Positions 46,500 through 58,710 of a stretch of DNA of 64,000 nucleotides are shown here, piece after piece. The stretch is from Channallabes apus (taxonomy: Eukaryota > Chordata > Actinopteri > Siluriformes > Clariidae). The position numbers were made by a program, and so were the translations under genes. Position 1 is the stretch's first letter; each line of letters opens with the position of its first letter. The notes under the pieces were generated by a model. That model did no database searches. It saw nothing but the letters and a program-made list of their open reading frames with translations, and was not told the origin of the DNA. Location: assembly GCA_030522415.1 (NCBI GenBank), contig CM060124.1, forward strand, positions 20,455,754 through 20,519,753, read 5' to 3'.

Positions 46500-47369
46500 G
46501 GCTGAATCACAATTCTAATTTCTTCCCCTTGTCCCTTGAAACGAAGTGGAAAGGGGACGGGTATAAATATTTCCCCTAAGAAATGGGACAGCACTGTTAT
46601 ACATCATCATACGTTGACGCTGGTTCCTAATGTTACGTCAGAGGACATGCGCCGATGTTTATCACACATTCCAATAAGAGAGATTACTCACTCCCAAAGT
46701 TTTTTGCGCCGTATTTCGATTTTTAAAAAAGTTGCTCATTTTCACCACGAACACGTATGAGTCTTCGGGTGTCCTCAGCCGTCCATATACAGAATATAAA
46801 TTACAAAACTGTGGTCACGTTGCAATAAGTAAGAATAGTGTAAGCAAAACAATAGTGTATGGCCGTAAGCAAAACAAACAATGCGTTATCAAATGCTCGG
46901 CAAACTGCCGTGCTACTGAACTTTCATATTTGTTTGTAGCATGCAGTAAAGTGTATGTGACATAAAAATATATATTTGTAATATTGTGCAATATGTGCTA
47001 TCCGCTAGCAAACTTTAGCGATTTTGTTTGCAAACGTTTCTTTACAGAACATCACCATAAACACAAACACAAGACTAAAGGTAATATACATATAATGAAA
47101 ACTTGTCATAAAAATCTTTATTAATGGCAAAAATGACTTAACATTTATGTCTCTGCTTGCTCGAGTGAGCAGCCATGTTGAAAACTTCGCTTAGCCCTTC
47201 GTTTGAAGTGAGGTCCTGAAAAATCTTTGTTTGGAGGGCTATCTGGCCCTTCCCCCCTCCCCCCCTCCCCCTACACCTCCAACCAAAAGAGAAATGAGAC
47301 ACCACTACCCCTGCACGTGAACGCGTCAAATGGAAGGGTAGGGGGAAGGGGTAGAAATGGGATTCAGCC
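46500..47369. mobile_element. Harbinger-like MITE with TTA target duplication
   Basis: TTA flanks both ends (46497-46499 and 47370-47372). The ends ggctgaatcacaattcta and tagaaatgggattcagcc are inverted. 870 bp and no recognisable coding sequence. A 3-bp TTA duplication is typical of PIF/Harbinger elements. Confidence 0.75.
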
Positions 47370-47487
47370 TTATATTGGAGCAATAAAATTTACTTAAAAT
47401 CTGTGTCCAAATTGTTATGAGGATTTTATCAAGTAAATCTTACAAGTTCTTTTTATCAGTGCATGGGTGAACACGATGTTTTAAGAA

Positions 47488-47496
<9 letters not shown>

Positions 47497-47554
<58 letters not shown>

Positions 47555-47582
47555 TGTGTGTGTGTGTGTGTGTGTGTGTGTG
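47497..47582. repeat. (TA)n(GT)n microsatellite
   Basis: About 55 bases of TA followed by about 28 of TG. Confidence 0.95.
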
Positions 47583-47717
47583 ACCGGTGCAACTCACACG
47601 TCCTATTCCATTGTCATTCATACTGCCGTAGTTTTTAGAGCCCTAAAAAAGCATTCGCTAGTAAGTAAGTAAATAAAAGACAAATGAATAAATAGTTTTA
47701 AATTATATATATATATA

Positions 47718-49523
47718 CAGGGGCGTAGATTTAGGGTGGACGGAGGGGATGTGTCCCCACCAATATCCTCCGACCATTGAAATGTCCCCACCAATAATTT
47801 AATCCACTTTTTTTTTTTATCGTTCTGTCAACATTAACCTAGACACGCAGAAAGGGATAAATCACGTTCTCTCCTTGAGTCCTCCCGCCCCCAAAACAAA
47901 TATGAACATTTTGATTGGCTGTGCCTTTCCCTGCCATCATGTGATAGACTATTGGCTGCGTTCAGACACAAGCAGCGCCAAATGCAGTGGACTCACATTC
48001 AGTACAGCAGGCCAGGTTATAGTCTGTGAATACGGACGTAAAACTAACAGCAGATTAAACAGCTAAATGTAAAAGTATAAATATGATCCCTGTCAGTCTC
48101 CTAATCTAGTGACTGTTTGTCAGAAATCAGTATTGTGAAAGAAATTGATAAGCTAATATACTAATATTGCCATATGGCTAGAATTTTGTTGACACCAATA
48201 GACAATCCACTTCAGAAAAATAGTTTTTAAAATGCATTCACTTACTTGGCAAACATTAATGATTTGATTCGAGGTTTGCACACTAAGACTCAGAAAAAGT
48301 GAAATAAAATGATTGCTGTTTAAATGGCATGTGTTTATCCTGTTTTGTCAGGTGACAGAACCTAAACACCTGTGCTGTATATCAGACAGCGATGGAGAGA
48401 GTGTAGATTACACACAGGTGCTCTCTAGTCATTAGCACTCATCAGGCAATGTCTATGGGCAACTGACTGCACTCAGACCAAAGGGGGCTGAATAATTACA
48501 CACACCCCACTTTTCAGTTATTTATTTGTAAAAAAAAAAATTTGAAATCATGTATGATTTTCGTTCCACTTCTCGCGTGTACACCACTTTGTATTGGTCT
48601 TTCACGTGGAATTCCAATAAAATTGATTCATGTTTGTGGCTGTAATGTGACAAAATGTGGAAAAGTTCACGGGGGGCGAATACTTTTGCAAGCCACTGTA
48701 GTTGTCCTGAGATTTAACATTGTTACCAATAATAGGCTGAGGCATTCTCTGTCCATGCTCATAAGGAATCCCTCAATGTTTTTCAATTAGGGGACAGAAG
48801 CAGATCAGCCATGTTGTAGTTCAGGTGAAGAGGCGAGGTCACAGGAGGTCAATCTGAATGTTGATTATATATATAACATATAATATGTGTGCGTGTATTA
48901 TACATGTTGATTATACTAATATTTAGCATTATGAGGAGTGATAGGCTGAGGATGTAAGTGATTCATTAGTGTTTTTGGCAAAAGTTTTGAACTGACATTT
49001 CACTTTTTTGTCACGTTATTTCATCAGGTGGCAATGCTGTCCGGTCCTAGTGCAGTCAGAGGGGAAGAGTTAGGGTCAAAGCCATTGTTCACCCCCAAAA
49101 AAACTTTACTCACTATTTACTCCTTAAGTGGTTCCAAACTTTAATGATTTTCTTTATTTTGTTGAATACAAAATGAGATATTGGGGGAAAAAGCTGAAAA
49201 CATTGACTTCCGTAGCAGGAAAAACAAATACTATGTAAATCAATGATTACAGGTTTTCAGCATTCTACAAAATATCATCTTTAGCGTTTATCAGAAGAAA
49301 AAATGAATGAATTGCATTTCGAGTGGATTAATATCAATCGAAGCATTGCTAGTATTAATGTAAAGTGATTTCGCACCATATTAAGAAAAACATGTATTCA
49401 GTGCACATAGTTGGGGTGGGAGGTTGGTAGGTGGATGGGGCAGGGGGTTGGGGGTTGGTGGGTGGAAAAGGGGATTGGGGGATGGGGTATTAGTTGGAGT
49501 CATAGGTAGCAAACCTACGCCCT

Positions 49524-49525
<2 letters not shown>
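47718..49525. mobile_element. hAT-like non-autonomous element
   Basis: The left end caggggcgtagatttag and right end aaacctacgcccttg are inverted, a terminus common to many fish hAT elements. It contains a Tc1 fragment at 48385-48698 and a G-rich stretch at 49411-49490. It is bounded by TA and TG repeats, so a target duplication cannot be read. Confidence 0.55.
48385..48698. mobile_element. Tc1-like 3' terminal fragment
   Basis: Matches 28120-28441: ggtgtacaccactttgt-type subterminal DNA and the terminus caagccactg beside a TA at 48699-48700. It carries no transposase. Confidence 0.75.

Positions 49526-49526
<1 letters not shown>

Positions 49527-49615
<89 letters not shown>
49527..49615. repeat. 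(GT)n(TA)n microsatellite
   Basis: About 26 bases of GT followed by about 65 of TA. Confidence 0.95.
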
Positions 49616-49620
<5 letters not shown>

Positions 49621-49737
49621 TATTTTTGTGTTTAATTACAAAAAAACATTTTAATGGTTAGTGATTGTTGCAGACATTTACACTATTTTTGAGAACTATT
49701 AAGTTCTCCTTCAACGTGTCATAGCCGATAACTGCCC

Positions 49738-49846
49738 CTTTGATCTGCTGGGTATGGCGGGGCGTCAACTGCTGATCAGTGTGTGTAAAGTACGCTACTT
49801 TACACTGATCAGCCGTCGACGCCCCGCCATACCCAGCACATCAAAG
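49738..49846. repeat. Near-perfect 109-bp palindrome
   Basis: The left arm ctttgatctgctgggtatgg, then cggggcgtc and ctgatcagtgt, pairs with 49802-49846 with three mismatches over 45 bases. The centre gtgtaaagta/tactttacac pairs further, leaving a 3-base loop and a 4-base bulge. Confidence 0.85.
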
Positions 49847-50399
49847 TAGCACACTCATAAACTCTCATAAACTCTCTCTTAAATAAATGAGCGTGCTGTT
49901 TGTGCAACAGCGCGACAAACATTACCTGTCCTTTTATGAACTGCACAAGTAGTGGTAGTCATTAACTGCTAGCTAACTGGGTAAGGGGGTGACAGTGGGG
50001 TCTGTAGCTCTGTGTCCAGAGCTCCGTTTTAGGGACCATGTTTAGTTTTAAAGTAAGTTACAGTTTTATTTCACTAAAAGCCATCTAATATGGATACCCA
50101 CATAATTATGGATTATTATATTTATGATGTAAAAAACCACTGTTTTTAAAGAAAATATATTAAGTAACAGATAATATTAGGTTTATATTTCAAATTAGAT
50201 AAAATGCTGATTTTCCAGCAGTAAAATTATTGTATCTCTATACAAAACCTCCGCTGCGTGTATTCATTCACAGGCTCCAGAGCACGCACAGAGAAATAGG
50301 AGACTGTGGTTTAGGAGTGGATTGGAGAGAAGAGAGCTGTTCAGTTACTATAAAAAAAAATCTAAAAAAATATATAAAAACACAATATGATCTTTTTGA
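49847..50399. other. Interval without recognised features
   Basis: AT-rich, no ORF or repeat assigned. Confidence 0.35.
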
Positions 50400-51554
50400 G
50401 TTATGAGGTTTTTTTATTATACATAAGACAACCTTTCAGTTTTGTAAATATTCTAGTTATAGTGTGTTAAGTTTTTCTTTAGGTTAAACGGTTTTGAGAA
50501 TTAGACCATCCAGCTAAGATCAATATTATGTCGTTGATTGATAAAAATCTGGATTAAGGATATTTTATTTTGTTTTATTTATTTAATTTGTATTTTTCAT
50601 CTTCCCCCCTGAGGGATTGCCACCTTATTGTGGTCAGGGGATTTGCGTGCCTCAGTGCTTGGATGTTTACCGAGGGCTCAAGGGAGGTGTGTCTGTGTGT
50701 GTCTGTGTGTGTGTGCGCGTGCGCTGTAGCCTGTCCTTTTTTCAGCGGATTTTTCCGCTACCGCAGATCAGTTTATCAACTTGTAATATATAAATTTTAG
50801 GAATATATTAACATTTGCAGACATCATTATATGTTGAATGGAACTTGTAAGCCTTTGAATGGTGTTAAAAATACTTGCAAAACAAGTATTGCAGCCATAC
50901 ATTGGAGGGAACTTCTGAGGTGGTCAGTGATTGATGGCACGGTCGGTCGGAGGGGGCTGTGATCACACCTATAGATCTTTTGTTCTAGGCTATCGGTCAA
51001 ATATCTCTCCACTTGGAAGCAAAAACATGCAAGGGATTTCAGCATCTCGACGCACATACTAAGCTGTTTATAAAGTAGATACTGTTTGTTTTTTCATTTT
51101 GTAATTTTTCCCGTGTTTACCGTGTACTGTACAATGTATATTCATTTTCTAATGAATTACTGTAAATAAACCCGTTGATTTACCAGAAATGACTTTTCAG
51201 TTTTTTGTGTGTGCTAAACTAAACGTCAGGGTCAAAGTAATAGCGATTTTATTTGAAAAGTATTATATATTTACAATGCTGATAAGTTCAAGCTTAGATT
51301 CATATATAAACTGCTTCAAAGTCTTTCCACCCCGTGACCGCTGAAATCCGACAGACGCAGGGCTCAAGGGAGGTGTGTCTGTGTGTGTGTGCGCGTGCGC
51401 TGCAGCCTGTCCTACTTTCAGCGGATTTTTCCGCTACCGCAGATCAGTTTATCAACTTGTAATATATACATTTTAGGAATATATTAACATGTGCAGACAT
51501 TTAAGGGTGCGCTGCCCTCTCTTGCCCCTGCGTAGAGCCTACGCACACACACAC

Positions 51555-51600
<46 letters not shown>

Positions 51601-52071
51601 TATATAAATACACATTTGGAATCTGCATCTACATTTTCTGTTACAAGTATAGAATTAGGTTCAGCTGAGACTCATGATCAATGGTGTTAGGGTACTTATG
51701 TAGTGATAATTAGTTTCAGCCAAATCATTAAAACTAACAATGGACTATGACACTCTTGAGAGGGGATATGAAGGTGTTATTCATTTATTTATTCTCTACA
51801 AGGGTGCGAACTACAGTACACAGACCAAACTGTAACTTTCTCTTATACTACTATAAAAATTCTAAATATAAACAAACAAAATACAGCTTTTTTTCCTCAG
51901 AGGTAAACGGAAAAGTGAAGTTGTTCAGCTGTTTACTGTCACTGCAGCTTCTTCAAAGTCTTCCCGCTCCGTGACCGCTGAAATCCGACACGACACCACG
52001 TTAGGCTACGTCTTGACTCATTTGTATACCGACGGTGATTGGATGTTTCCCGAGGGCTCAGGGGAGTGTGT

Positions 52072-52103
<32 letters not shown>

Positions 52104-52280
52104 CTATGTGTGTGCGTGCGTGCGCGCGGGTACTTGTTCTACTGTTATAAAAACTCTAAATATAAACAAACAAAATACAGCTTTTTTTCAGAGGTAAACG
52201 GAAAAGTGAAGATGTTCAGTGTCACTATGCAGATGTTACACTCAATGGAGTTACCGAAATCTTTGGTTTAGTTCTCATTG
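50400..52280. repeat. Rearranged piece of the TA transposon with direct repeats
   Basis: 50410-50660 matches 13870-13690 inverted (ccctgagggattgccacctt included). The unit beginning near gagggctcaagggaggtgtg is present at about 50670 and 51360, and a diverged form at 52045. A second unit (aaatataaacaaacaaaata) is present at 51863 and 52157. There is no coding content. Confidence 0.55.
51553..51600. repeat. (CTAT)n microsatellite
   Basis: About twelve tandem ctat units. Confidence 0.95.
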
Positions 52281-53288
52281 AGTTGCCACACATCATTTCC
52301 ACATTTCACTCGCTTTTATTCCTCTTATGTGAGCATAAACAGTGAAACATTCCACAGGTTTATAATACACCGCGGCCAAGTGAACCACGTTCCCGTCGAA
52401 CGAAACGAGGCACAATCGTGGTGTTTGCTTCGGTTATGACACACCATAGTTTATTATCTGCTGTGGTAGATCTGATTATTTATTCAAATACAATAATAAA
52501 GCTTTATATCCTCAGGAGGGCTCAGTACATTGTTTTAGCGATAGTTTCACGGAAGCGAGTTCAGAACTAATCTAAACAAACCAAAAAAAAAAAAAAAACA
52601 TCCGAAGCTTCAAATAGAATGAACGAACTAATGAAATTGATATATATGTAAATTGATATACTGTATATACAGACGTGTGTGTGTGTCATTTTAATTCAAA
52701 TGAACATTTTAATGCTTTCTGATACACTTATCAACTTATCCACATACACTTATCAACACAAACTCTCCGTGCACGCACACACACAATCTCTAAAAAATTA
52801 ATATTAATAACATACATATACAAATAAACAAATGTAGGTGTAATAAAAGTAGTCGTGATGTCAGTACTCGCCCAGCAAACCAGCCTTTTGCAGCGGCTTA
52901 AAACGTATGAATTATCTTCAAATATACACAAAAAAAGCGAAATGACACTCAATTATTATGCATAGGTTATTTGTTTAATTCAAAAAGTTCATAAAAACAC
53001 TTTAAAACGAGAGAAAAACTGTTAAAATCCTCGTTCGCCTTCTCAGCGTTAGGTAGCGAGTGACGTCATGATTTGAATCTGCGCGCCACCGGGGAAACAT
53101 AGGGAAACTGACTTTCCCGGACCACCGGCTTTTAGATAAAGTCCTTCTATGCGCCATCTGGCGGATATTCAGTGAAGCACAACACATTTATTTTAAATTC
53201 CCGAATGTTGCCTCCGGCAAGTCGCGGCACGCCGCGCGCTAAATTGCGGCATCCCGCGGGAAAACACGCGCAGTCTTAAAGGCGACAT
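52281..53288. other. Interval without a gene
   Basis: No supported ORF. 53040-53280 is GC-rich and contains ggcgacatctgtag at the edge of the truncated LTR; a similar ctacagatgtcgcc phrase is at 43984. Confidence 0.35.
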
Positions 53289-53337
53289 CTGTAGGTGATC
53301 TAAATAACTAATGAGGAAACACAAGGAAGAACTAAGG

Positions 53338-56300
53338 CTAAGGGAAACACAAATGACCTCTAGAGGCCTGTAGACAAACTGCAGGAGGAACACAAGGCTG
53401 ACAGGACCCCCTCCTTTTAGCACCTCCCGATTGCCGTGTGCGGAACTCCCGGATTAAACTTGGATCCAGGATATTCTTGGCTGGAACCCAAGAGCGCTCC
53501 TCCGGCCCATAACCCTCCCAGTCCACCAGATACTGTAGTGAGTTCCGGATCGTCCGGGAGTCCAGTATCCGTCGGACTGTGTAGGCTGGCTGGCCGTCGA
53601 TGACTCTGGGAGGTGGAGGGGTTCTGCGTGGGGGGGCAAAGGGAGAAGACAAAACAGGTTTTAACAACGAGACATGAAATGTTGGGTTAATTCTAAGGGA
53701 GTGAGGAAGAAATAAACGATAAGAAACAGGGTTAACTTTCCTGGCAATGCGAAAGGGGCCAGTGAACTTCTGGGACAGCTTCCTGGATTCAACCCGGAGG
53801 GGCAGGTTCTTGGTGGATAACCAGACTCTTTGACCAGGTCGGAAGTTGGGCGCTGACCGGCGGTGGGGATTGGCCTGACTTTGGTATCTTTGGGAGGATC
53901 GAAGAAGGATGTGCCTAGCCTTCCTCCAGGTTTGCCGACAGCATTGGACAAAGGACGCCCACCTGTGCTTCTTCCTCAGGAAACAATGGGGGGGCATACC
54001 CAAACTGACATTCGAAGGGGTCAGCCCAGTGGCCGAAGACTGGAGGGTGTTGTGTGCATATTCAGCCCACAGGATGTAGGTTGCCCAAGAAGTGGGGTTA
54101 TGGGCTGCCATGCACCGCAGGGTGGTCTCCAGATCCTGGTTAATCCATTCTGTTTGGCCATTGGACTCAGGATGGAACCCCGATGAAAGGCTGGCTGTGG
54201 CCCCAATCAGCCTGCAGAAGGCACTCCAGAACCGGGATGAGAATTGAGGCCCCCGATCCGAGACCATATCTAGTGGCATACAAAAAACCCGAAAGACATG
54301 ATTCATAAGGAGTTCAGCTGTCTCCTTTGCAGATGGCAGCTTAGGCAGAGGAATGAATCGGGCGGCCTTAGAGAACCGGTCCACCACTACCAGGATGACC
54401 GTGTTACCTTGGGATGGTGGGAGTCCTGTAACAAAGTCCAGAGACAGGTGTGACCATGGCCTGCAGGGAATGGGTAAGGGGTGGAGTAGGCCCTGGGGTC
54501 GCTGATGAGTGGACTTACCCTGGCTGCACACAGTACAGGCCTCCATGTAGGCCTTTACATCCACCCTGATGGATGGCCACCAAAACCGCCGTTGCAGGAA
54601 CTCGAGTGTACGAGCAGTTCCTGGGTGGCATGTCAAGGAGGACCCATGGCCCCACTGCAAGACCCAGGCCCGAGTAGAATGAGGGACATATAGGCACCCC
54701 GCTGGACCACATCCTGGATCTGGCTCATGAGCTTGAGCCCCCCGCACCTCTTGCTCTAGATCCCACTGGAGGGGTGCAACGATCTTTGACCTCAGGATAA
54801 TCTGGGCCAGCGGTTTCTCCTGTGTCTCAGGGGAGTAAGCTCGGGACAGGGCATCAGGTTTGACATTCTTGGTGCCGGGTCTGTAAGACAGAATAAATTG
54901 AAAACGATTAAAAAATAACGACCATCGAGCCTGCCAAGGATTGAGCCGCTTAGCTTGCTGGAGATATTCCAGGTTCTTGTGGTCCGTGAGAACATGGAAT
55001 GGATGCAGAGCTCCCTCAAGCCAATGGCGCCATTCCTCCAGAGCAAGTTTTATCGCTAGCAGCTCTCGATCTCCCACATGGTAGTTGCACTCTGCATCTG
55101 AAAGACGATGAGACATGAAAGCACAAGGATGCAATTTACTGTCCTCACCTCTTTGTTACAGAATGGCCCCTACTCCTACCTCCGATGCATCTACTTCCAC
55201 CACAAAAGGTATTTCTGGGTCAGGGATAGAGAGGATGGGAGCAGAAGTGAAACGTCGTTTGAGATCCTGGAAGGCCCCTGATGCTTCTGGACCCCAGCGA
55301 ATCTTGGTCCCTCCTCCCTTAGTCAGCGCTGTCAAGGGAGCCACCACAGAGCTGAAATTCCTAATGAACTTCCTATAAAAGTTGGCAAAGCAAATGAAGC
55401 GTTGGACCTCCTTGACTGACGTGGGAATGGGCCAATTCAGGACAGCCTCGACTTTCTTAGGGTCCATCTCCACATGGCCAGGAGTGACAATGAACCCAAG
55501 AAACTGAGCCTGGGTGGCATGAAACTCACATTTCTCGGGCTTCACGTAAAGATGGTTATCAAGAAGTCTCTGGAGGACCCTGCTAACATGCTGCTTGTGC
55601 TCCTCTAGTGATCTTGAGAAAATGAGAATATCATTCAGATACACAAAGACGAATAGATTTAACATATCCCGAAGAACGTCATTTATTAGGGCTTGGAATA
55701 CAGCAGGGGCATTTGTGAGTCCAAAGGGCATCACCAGATACTCATAGTGGCCTGTGGGGGTGTTGAAGGCTGTCTTCCATTCGTCACCCTGCCGGATCCG
55801 AACAAAGATGGTAGGCATTGCGAAGATCTAGTTTGGTAAAAACAGAAGCCTCTTGAAGTAACTCAAAAGCCGTGGCCATGAGAGGAAGGGGATATCGATT
55901 CTGAACAGTGATCTTGTTAAGGGCCCAATAATCGATACACGGCCTGAGACCCCCATCTTTCTTTCCCACAATGAAGAAGCCTGCCCCGGCTGGAGAAGTA
56001 GAGGGACGGATAATGCCGGCTGCCAAGGACTCCTTGATGTAAATGTCCATTGCTTCACGCTCAGGGGGGGACAGGGAGAAGATCCGACCTCTTGGAGGGG
56101 AGGAACCAGGGAGCAGGTCAATGGCACAGTCATAGGAGCGGTGAGGTGGTAGGGAGGTGGCTCGGGATTTGCTAAACACTGCCTTGAACTGATGATAGCA
56201 CCTGGGCACTCGAGAGAGGTCAATAGGCTCCTGGAGCTCAGGACTGGGTGGACTCAGAAGTAAGCAGGTAGGTTGGAAAGTGATGCCCCAGCTGAGAATA

Positions 56301-56545
56301 GTGCTAGCAGCCCAGTCGATGTGGGGATTGTGGGTGTGCAGCCAGGGGTAACCAAGGATGACAGGGAACTCAGGAGAGTCAATAAGATAGAAGGTCTCCT
56401 TCTGCTGGTGTTGAAGAATGGTAAGTTGCAGGGACTGAGTGGCCTCTGTTACTCTGCCCGGTTCCAGCGACCTGCCGTCCAATGCTGTCACTGCCTGGGG
56501 GGAGTGAGACAGGGGTTGTGTTGGGATCTTGAGTTGTTTAGCCAT
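53338..56545 (-). pseudogene. Chromovirus pol (protease, RT, RNase H, integrase, chromodomain)
   Basis: The frame from 56545 carries a protease-like [10 protein letters not shown] and the start of RT ([30 protein letters not shown] with its Asp). A one-base shift near 55806 moves to the second frame: [16 protein letters not shown] and the catalytic box, which reads YLND instead of YxDD. RNase H begins [10 protein letters not shown]. An in-frame TAA at 55155 interrupts it and the frame resumes to 53338 with integrase HHCC ([15 protein letters not shown]), DDE core ([28 protein letters not shown]) and a chromodomain ([17 protein letters not shown]), which in chromoviruses steers integration to marked chromatin. 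The reading frame runs into the LTR. One shift, one stop and the Asp-to-Asn change make it inactive. Confidence 0.9.
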
Positions 56546-57654
56546 TGACAGGTCCAGGAAATTGCCAGGTTGACCCTCCCAGGAGTTGCCAGAATGGCTA
56601 GGACGGCATTAGTAGGAGGACCTCTAATTTTCCCCATCACAGCCCTCCCACAGCTGGGCAGGGGCCCCCCATTTCCCGAAAGCTCAGGACAAGAGGAGCG
56701 AAAGTGGCCAGAAGATCCACAGTAAAGACATAGCTGCTCCCTCATGCGGCGTTCCCTCTCCTTAGGAGTGAGCCTGGAGCGACCCAACTGCATGTTTTCC
56801 GGGAAATCACAATGCTGTTCAGGGACAAGGGGCGCTCTGGGGGGCACACCAACTGGCGAAGCAGACCTGCTCATAGGTACTTGGGCTAGACGTGCTTTAC
56901 GATGAGCCAACCTCCGCTCTCTCAGATGATTGTCCAGACGGATGGCCAGGGTAATGAGGGACTCGCGATCATCAGTTGGCTCACGGGGGGCTAACTCATC
57001 TTGTAGGGGCTCTGACAACCCTCTCTGAAAACAGACCATCAGTGCCTCATCATTCCATCCACTTGTCGCTGCGATGGTCCGAAACTCTATGGCGAAGTCT
57101 GCTGCACTACGGGAGCCCTGTTGGAGGGTAAGCAGGCGCTTGGAAGACTCTCGACCACTGACTGGATGATCAAAGACTCGCTTGAACTCCTTCTTGAAGG
57201 TCACATATGAGTCACAGCAGGCTTCCTGGGATTGCCACACTGCAGAGGCCCAGGAGAGTGCTTTGTCTGAGAGAAGGGCAATCATGTAAGCAATCTTCGA
57301 GCGGTCAGTGGGGAAACTTGAGGGCTGGAGCTCGAAGGTCAGGGAACACTGGCTGAGGAAGCCCTGACAGGAATTAGGATCCCCAGTGAAGTGTTTGGGA
57401 GGGGGTAGGTGAGGCTCTGAAATGGGAGTAGGCCCCTGGGATGGTGCAGTGGCCAGTGGGGCTGAGGACTGTGAGGAGCCAGGGAGCCGTTCCGCAATCT
57501 GTTGGATGGAACTTGTCACCTCCGCCAGAAGTTGAGAATGCTTAGCCATCAGCTCTTCCTTTCGGCTGAGAATGGCCTCATGGCGCTGGAAGGATGATTC
57601 ATGTTGAGCCACCACCCTCATCAGATCCCTAGTACCGAGTGTTTCTGGGTCCAT
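56488..57654 (-). CDS. Chromovirus Gag
   Basis: 388 codons from ATG at 57654, about 20 bases inside the 5' LTR border. An N-terminal coiled-coil-like stretch precedes a capsid domain (residues about 95-225: [67 protein letters not shown]). A basic region and a single zinc knuckle, [14 protein letters not shown] (about residue 312), follow. Gag forms the particle and packages RNA. It overlaps the pol frame by about 58 bases, in keeping with translation of pol by frameshift. No internal stop is present. Confidence 0.88.
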   Translation of the reverse strand: MDPETLGTRDLMRVVAQHESSFQRHEAILSRKEELMAKHSQLLAEVTSSIQQIAERLPGSSQSSAPLATAPSQGPTPISEPHLPPPKHFTGDPNSCQGFLSQCSLTFELQPSSFPTDRSKIAYMIALLSDKALSWASAVWQSQEACCDSYVTFKKEFKRVFDHPVSGRESSKRLLTLQQGSRSAADFAIEFRTIAATSGWNDEALMVCFQRGLSEPLQDELAPREPTDDRESLITLAIRLDNHLRERRLAHRKARLAQVPMSRSASPVGVPPRAPLVPEQHCDFPENMQLGRSRLTPKERERRMREQLCLYCGSSGHFRSSCPELSGNGGPLPSCGRAVMGKIRGPPTNAVLAILATPGRVNLAISWTCQWLNNSRSQHNPCLTPPRQ

Positions 57655-57671
57655 GAGTGACTTGGTTTTTC

Positions 57672-58201
57672 TGTCAGACTGGGGGCTTGAACCCAGGTCT
57701 CTGGGCTGAGAAGTTTACCACTGAACCACAGAGGCGATAGGTTTGGACCCAACTGAAAACACTCAAAGCAAAAAGTCTCAGGTAGTGTAGTTTTATTTTA
57801 AAGATAAAAAAAATACAAACAGGCAGTTTATAATCAACTGACGTTCTTCTCAACTAGAGGAATTAATGAAAATAAACAAAACAATATACTCTCAAACTAA
57901 AACTTCCACAAGGGGAGAGAACAGCCAGGAAATGGATAATCAGAAAGTAAAAGGACTGAGGAACTTACAACAGGGAACTCTGAATCATTACAGACGTTCA
58001 GCAGGAGACACAGAGCAGGGACTCAAAAACCAAGTGAATAAGAGGGGAGAAAATTAACAGCTTAAATACACTGGGGGGGAAACAAGACACAGGTGATCTA
58101 AATAACTAATGAGGAAACACAAGGAAGAACTAAGGCTAAGGGAAACACAAATGACCTCTAGAGGCCTGTAGACAAACTGCAGGAGGAACACAAGGCTGAC
58201 A
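57672..58201 (-). mobile_element. Complete chromovirus LTR (5')
   Basis: TGTCAG...CTGACA termini, 530 bp, with an aaaataaaac signal and a cagtgtatttaagctg TATA-like element on its own strand. It is followed inward by a short leader and the gag ATG. Confidence 0.88.
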
Positions 58202-58369
58202 CATGACTCAGGACTCAGTTGTGAAAGGGTGGTTTTGAGAGCGTGAGGAATCATTTTCATAAATGTACTGGCCACTGCATTTTGTACTGTAATTCAAGCT
58301 AAAGGTGACGAAATAAATTCTTAGAATGTGCAACTTTTTTTGTTTGTTTGTTTATTGGCCCAGACAATG
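58202..58369 (+). mobile_element. Tc1 3' end before Mx exon copy C
   Basis: Matches 350-515, ending ggcccagacaatg beside TA. The rest of the element is absent because the copy is cut at the LTR border. Confidence 0.75.
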
Positions 58370-58710
58370 TATTGTTTAAACGTAGGGTATATGTAATATG
58401 CAAATTACATATTTTGCCAAAAAGCATTTTGATATAAAATAATTAAAATTATTGAAAATTATTAAAGCATAATATTTATTTAATATAATATTTATTATAT
58501 TATTACTTTGTGCTGACTCTTATTTTATTTTACAAGATATTATTATTTTATTAAGTTACACATCATGGCAGGCAAGATTTATCTACTAAATGATTAATAT
58601 TTAACAAGATATAAACATATTTATTATGACATACATAATACACATTTTTTAGACATTTACCTTAAAACCTAAAAATTTTTATTAACGATCCCCCCCCCCA
58701 CTACTGACAG

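Larger units (their letters stand above)
53289..58201 (-). mobile_element. Ty3/Gypsy chromovirus-type retrotransposon, 3' LTR truncated
   Basis: On the minus strand: 5' LTR (58201-57672), gag, protease, RT, RNase H, integrase, chromodomain, a polypurine tract (aaaaggagggggtcc) and only the first 113-115 bases of the 3' LTR (53403 to about 53289). The LTR pieces are essentially identical. The missing 3' LTR end and the abrupt start of Mx copy C at 58202 show that both flanks are rearranged, and no target duplication can be read. Confidence 0.88.

Noticed and set aside
49411..49490. G-quadruplex or coding Gly-rich repeat
   Set aside because: G-runs are mostly of two to four bases within a ggtgggtgg-like simple repeat; no conserved protein or clear quadruplex spacing.
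53863..54186. Plus-strand ORFs across the Gypsy element (53863-56548)
   Set aside because: Shadows of the minus-strand integrase, RT and protease frames.
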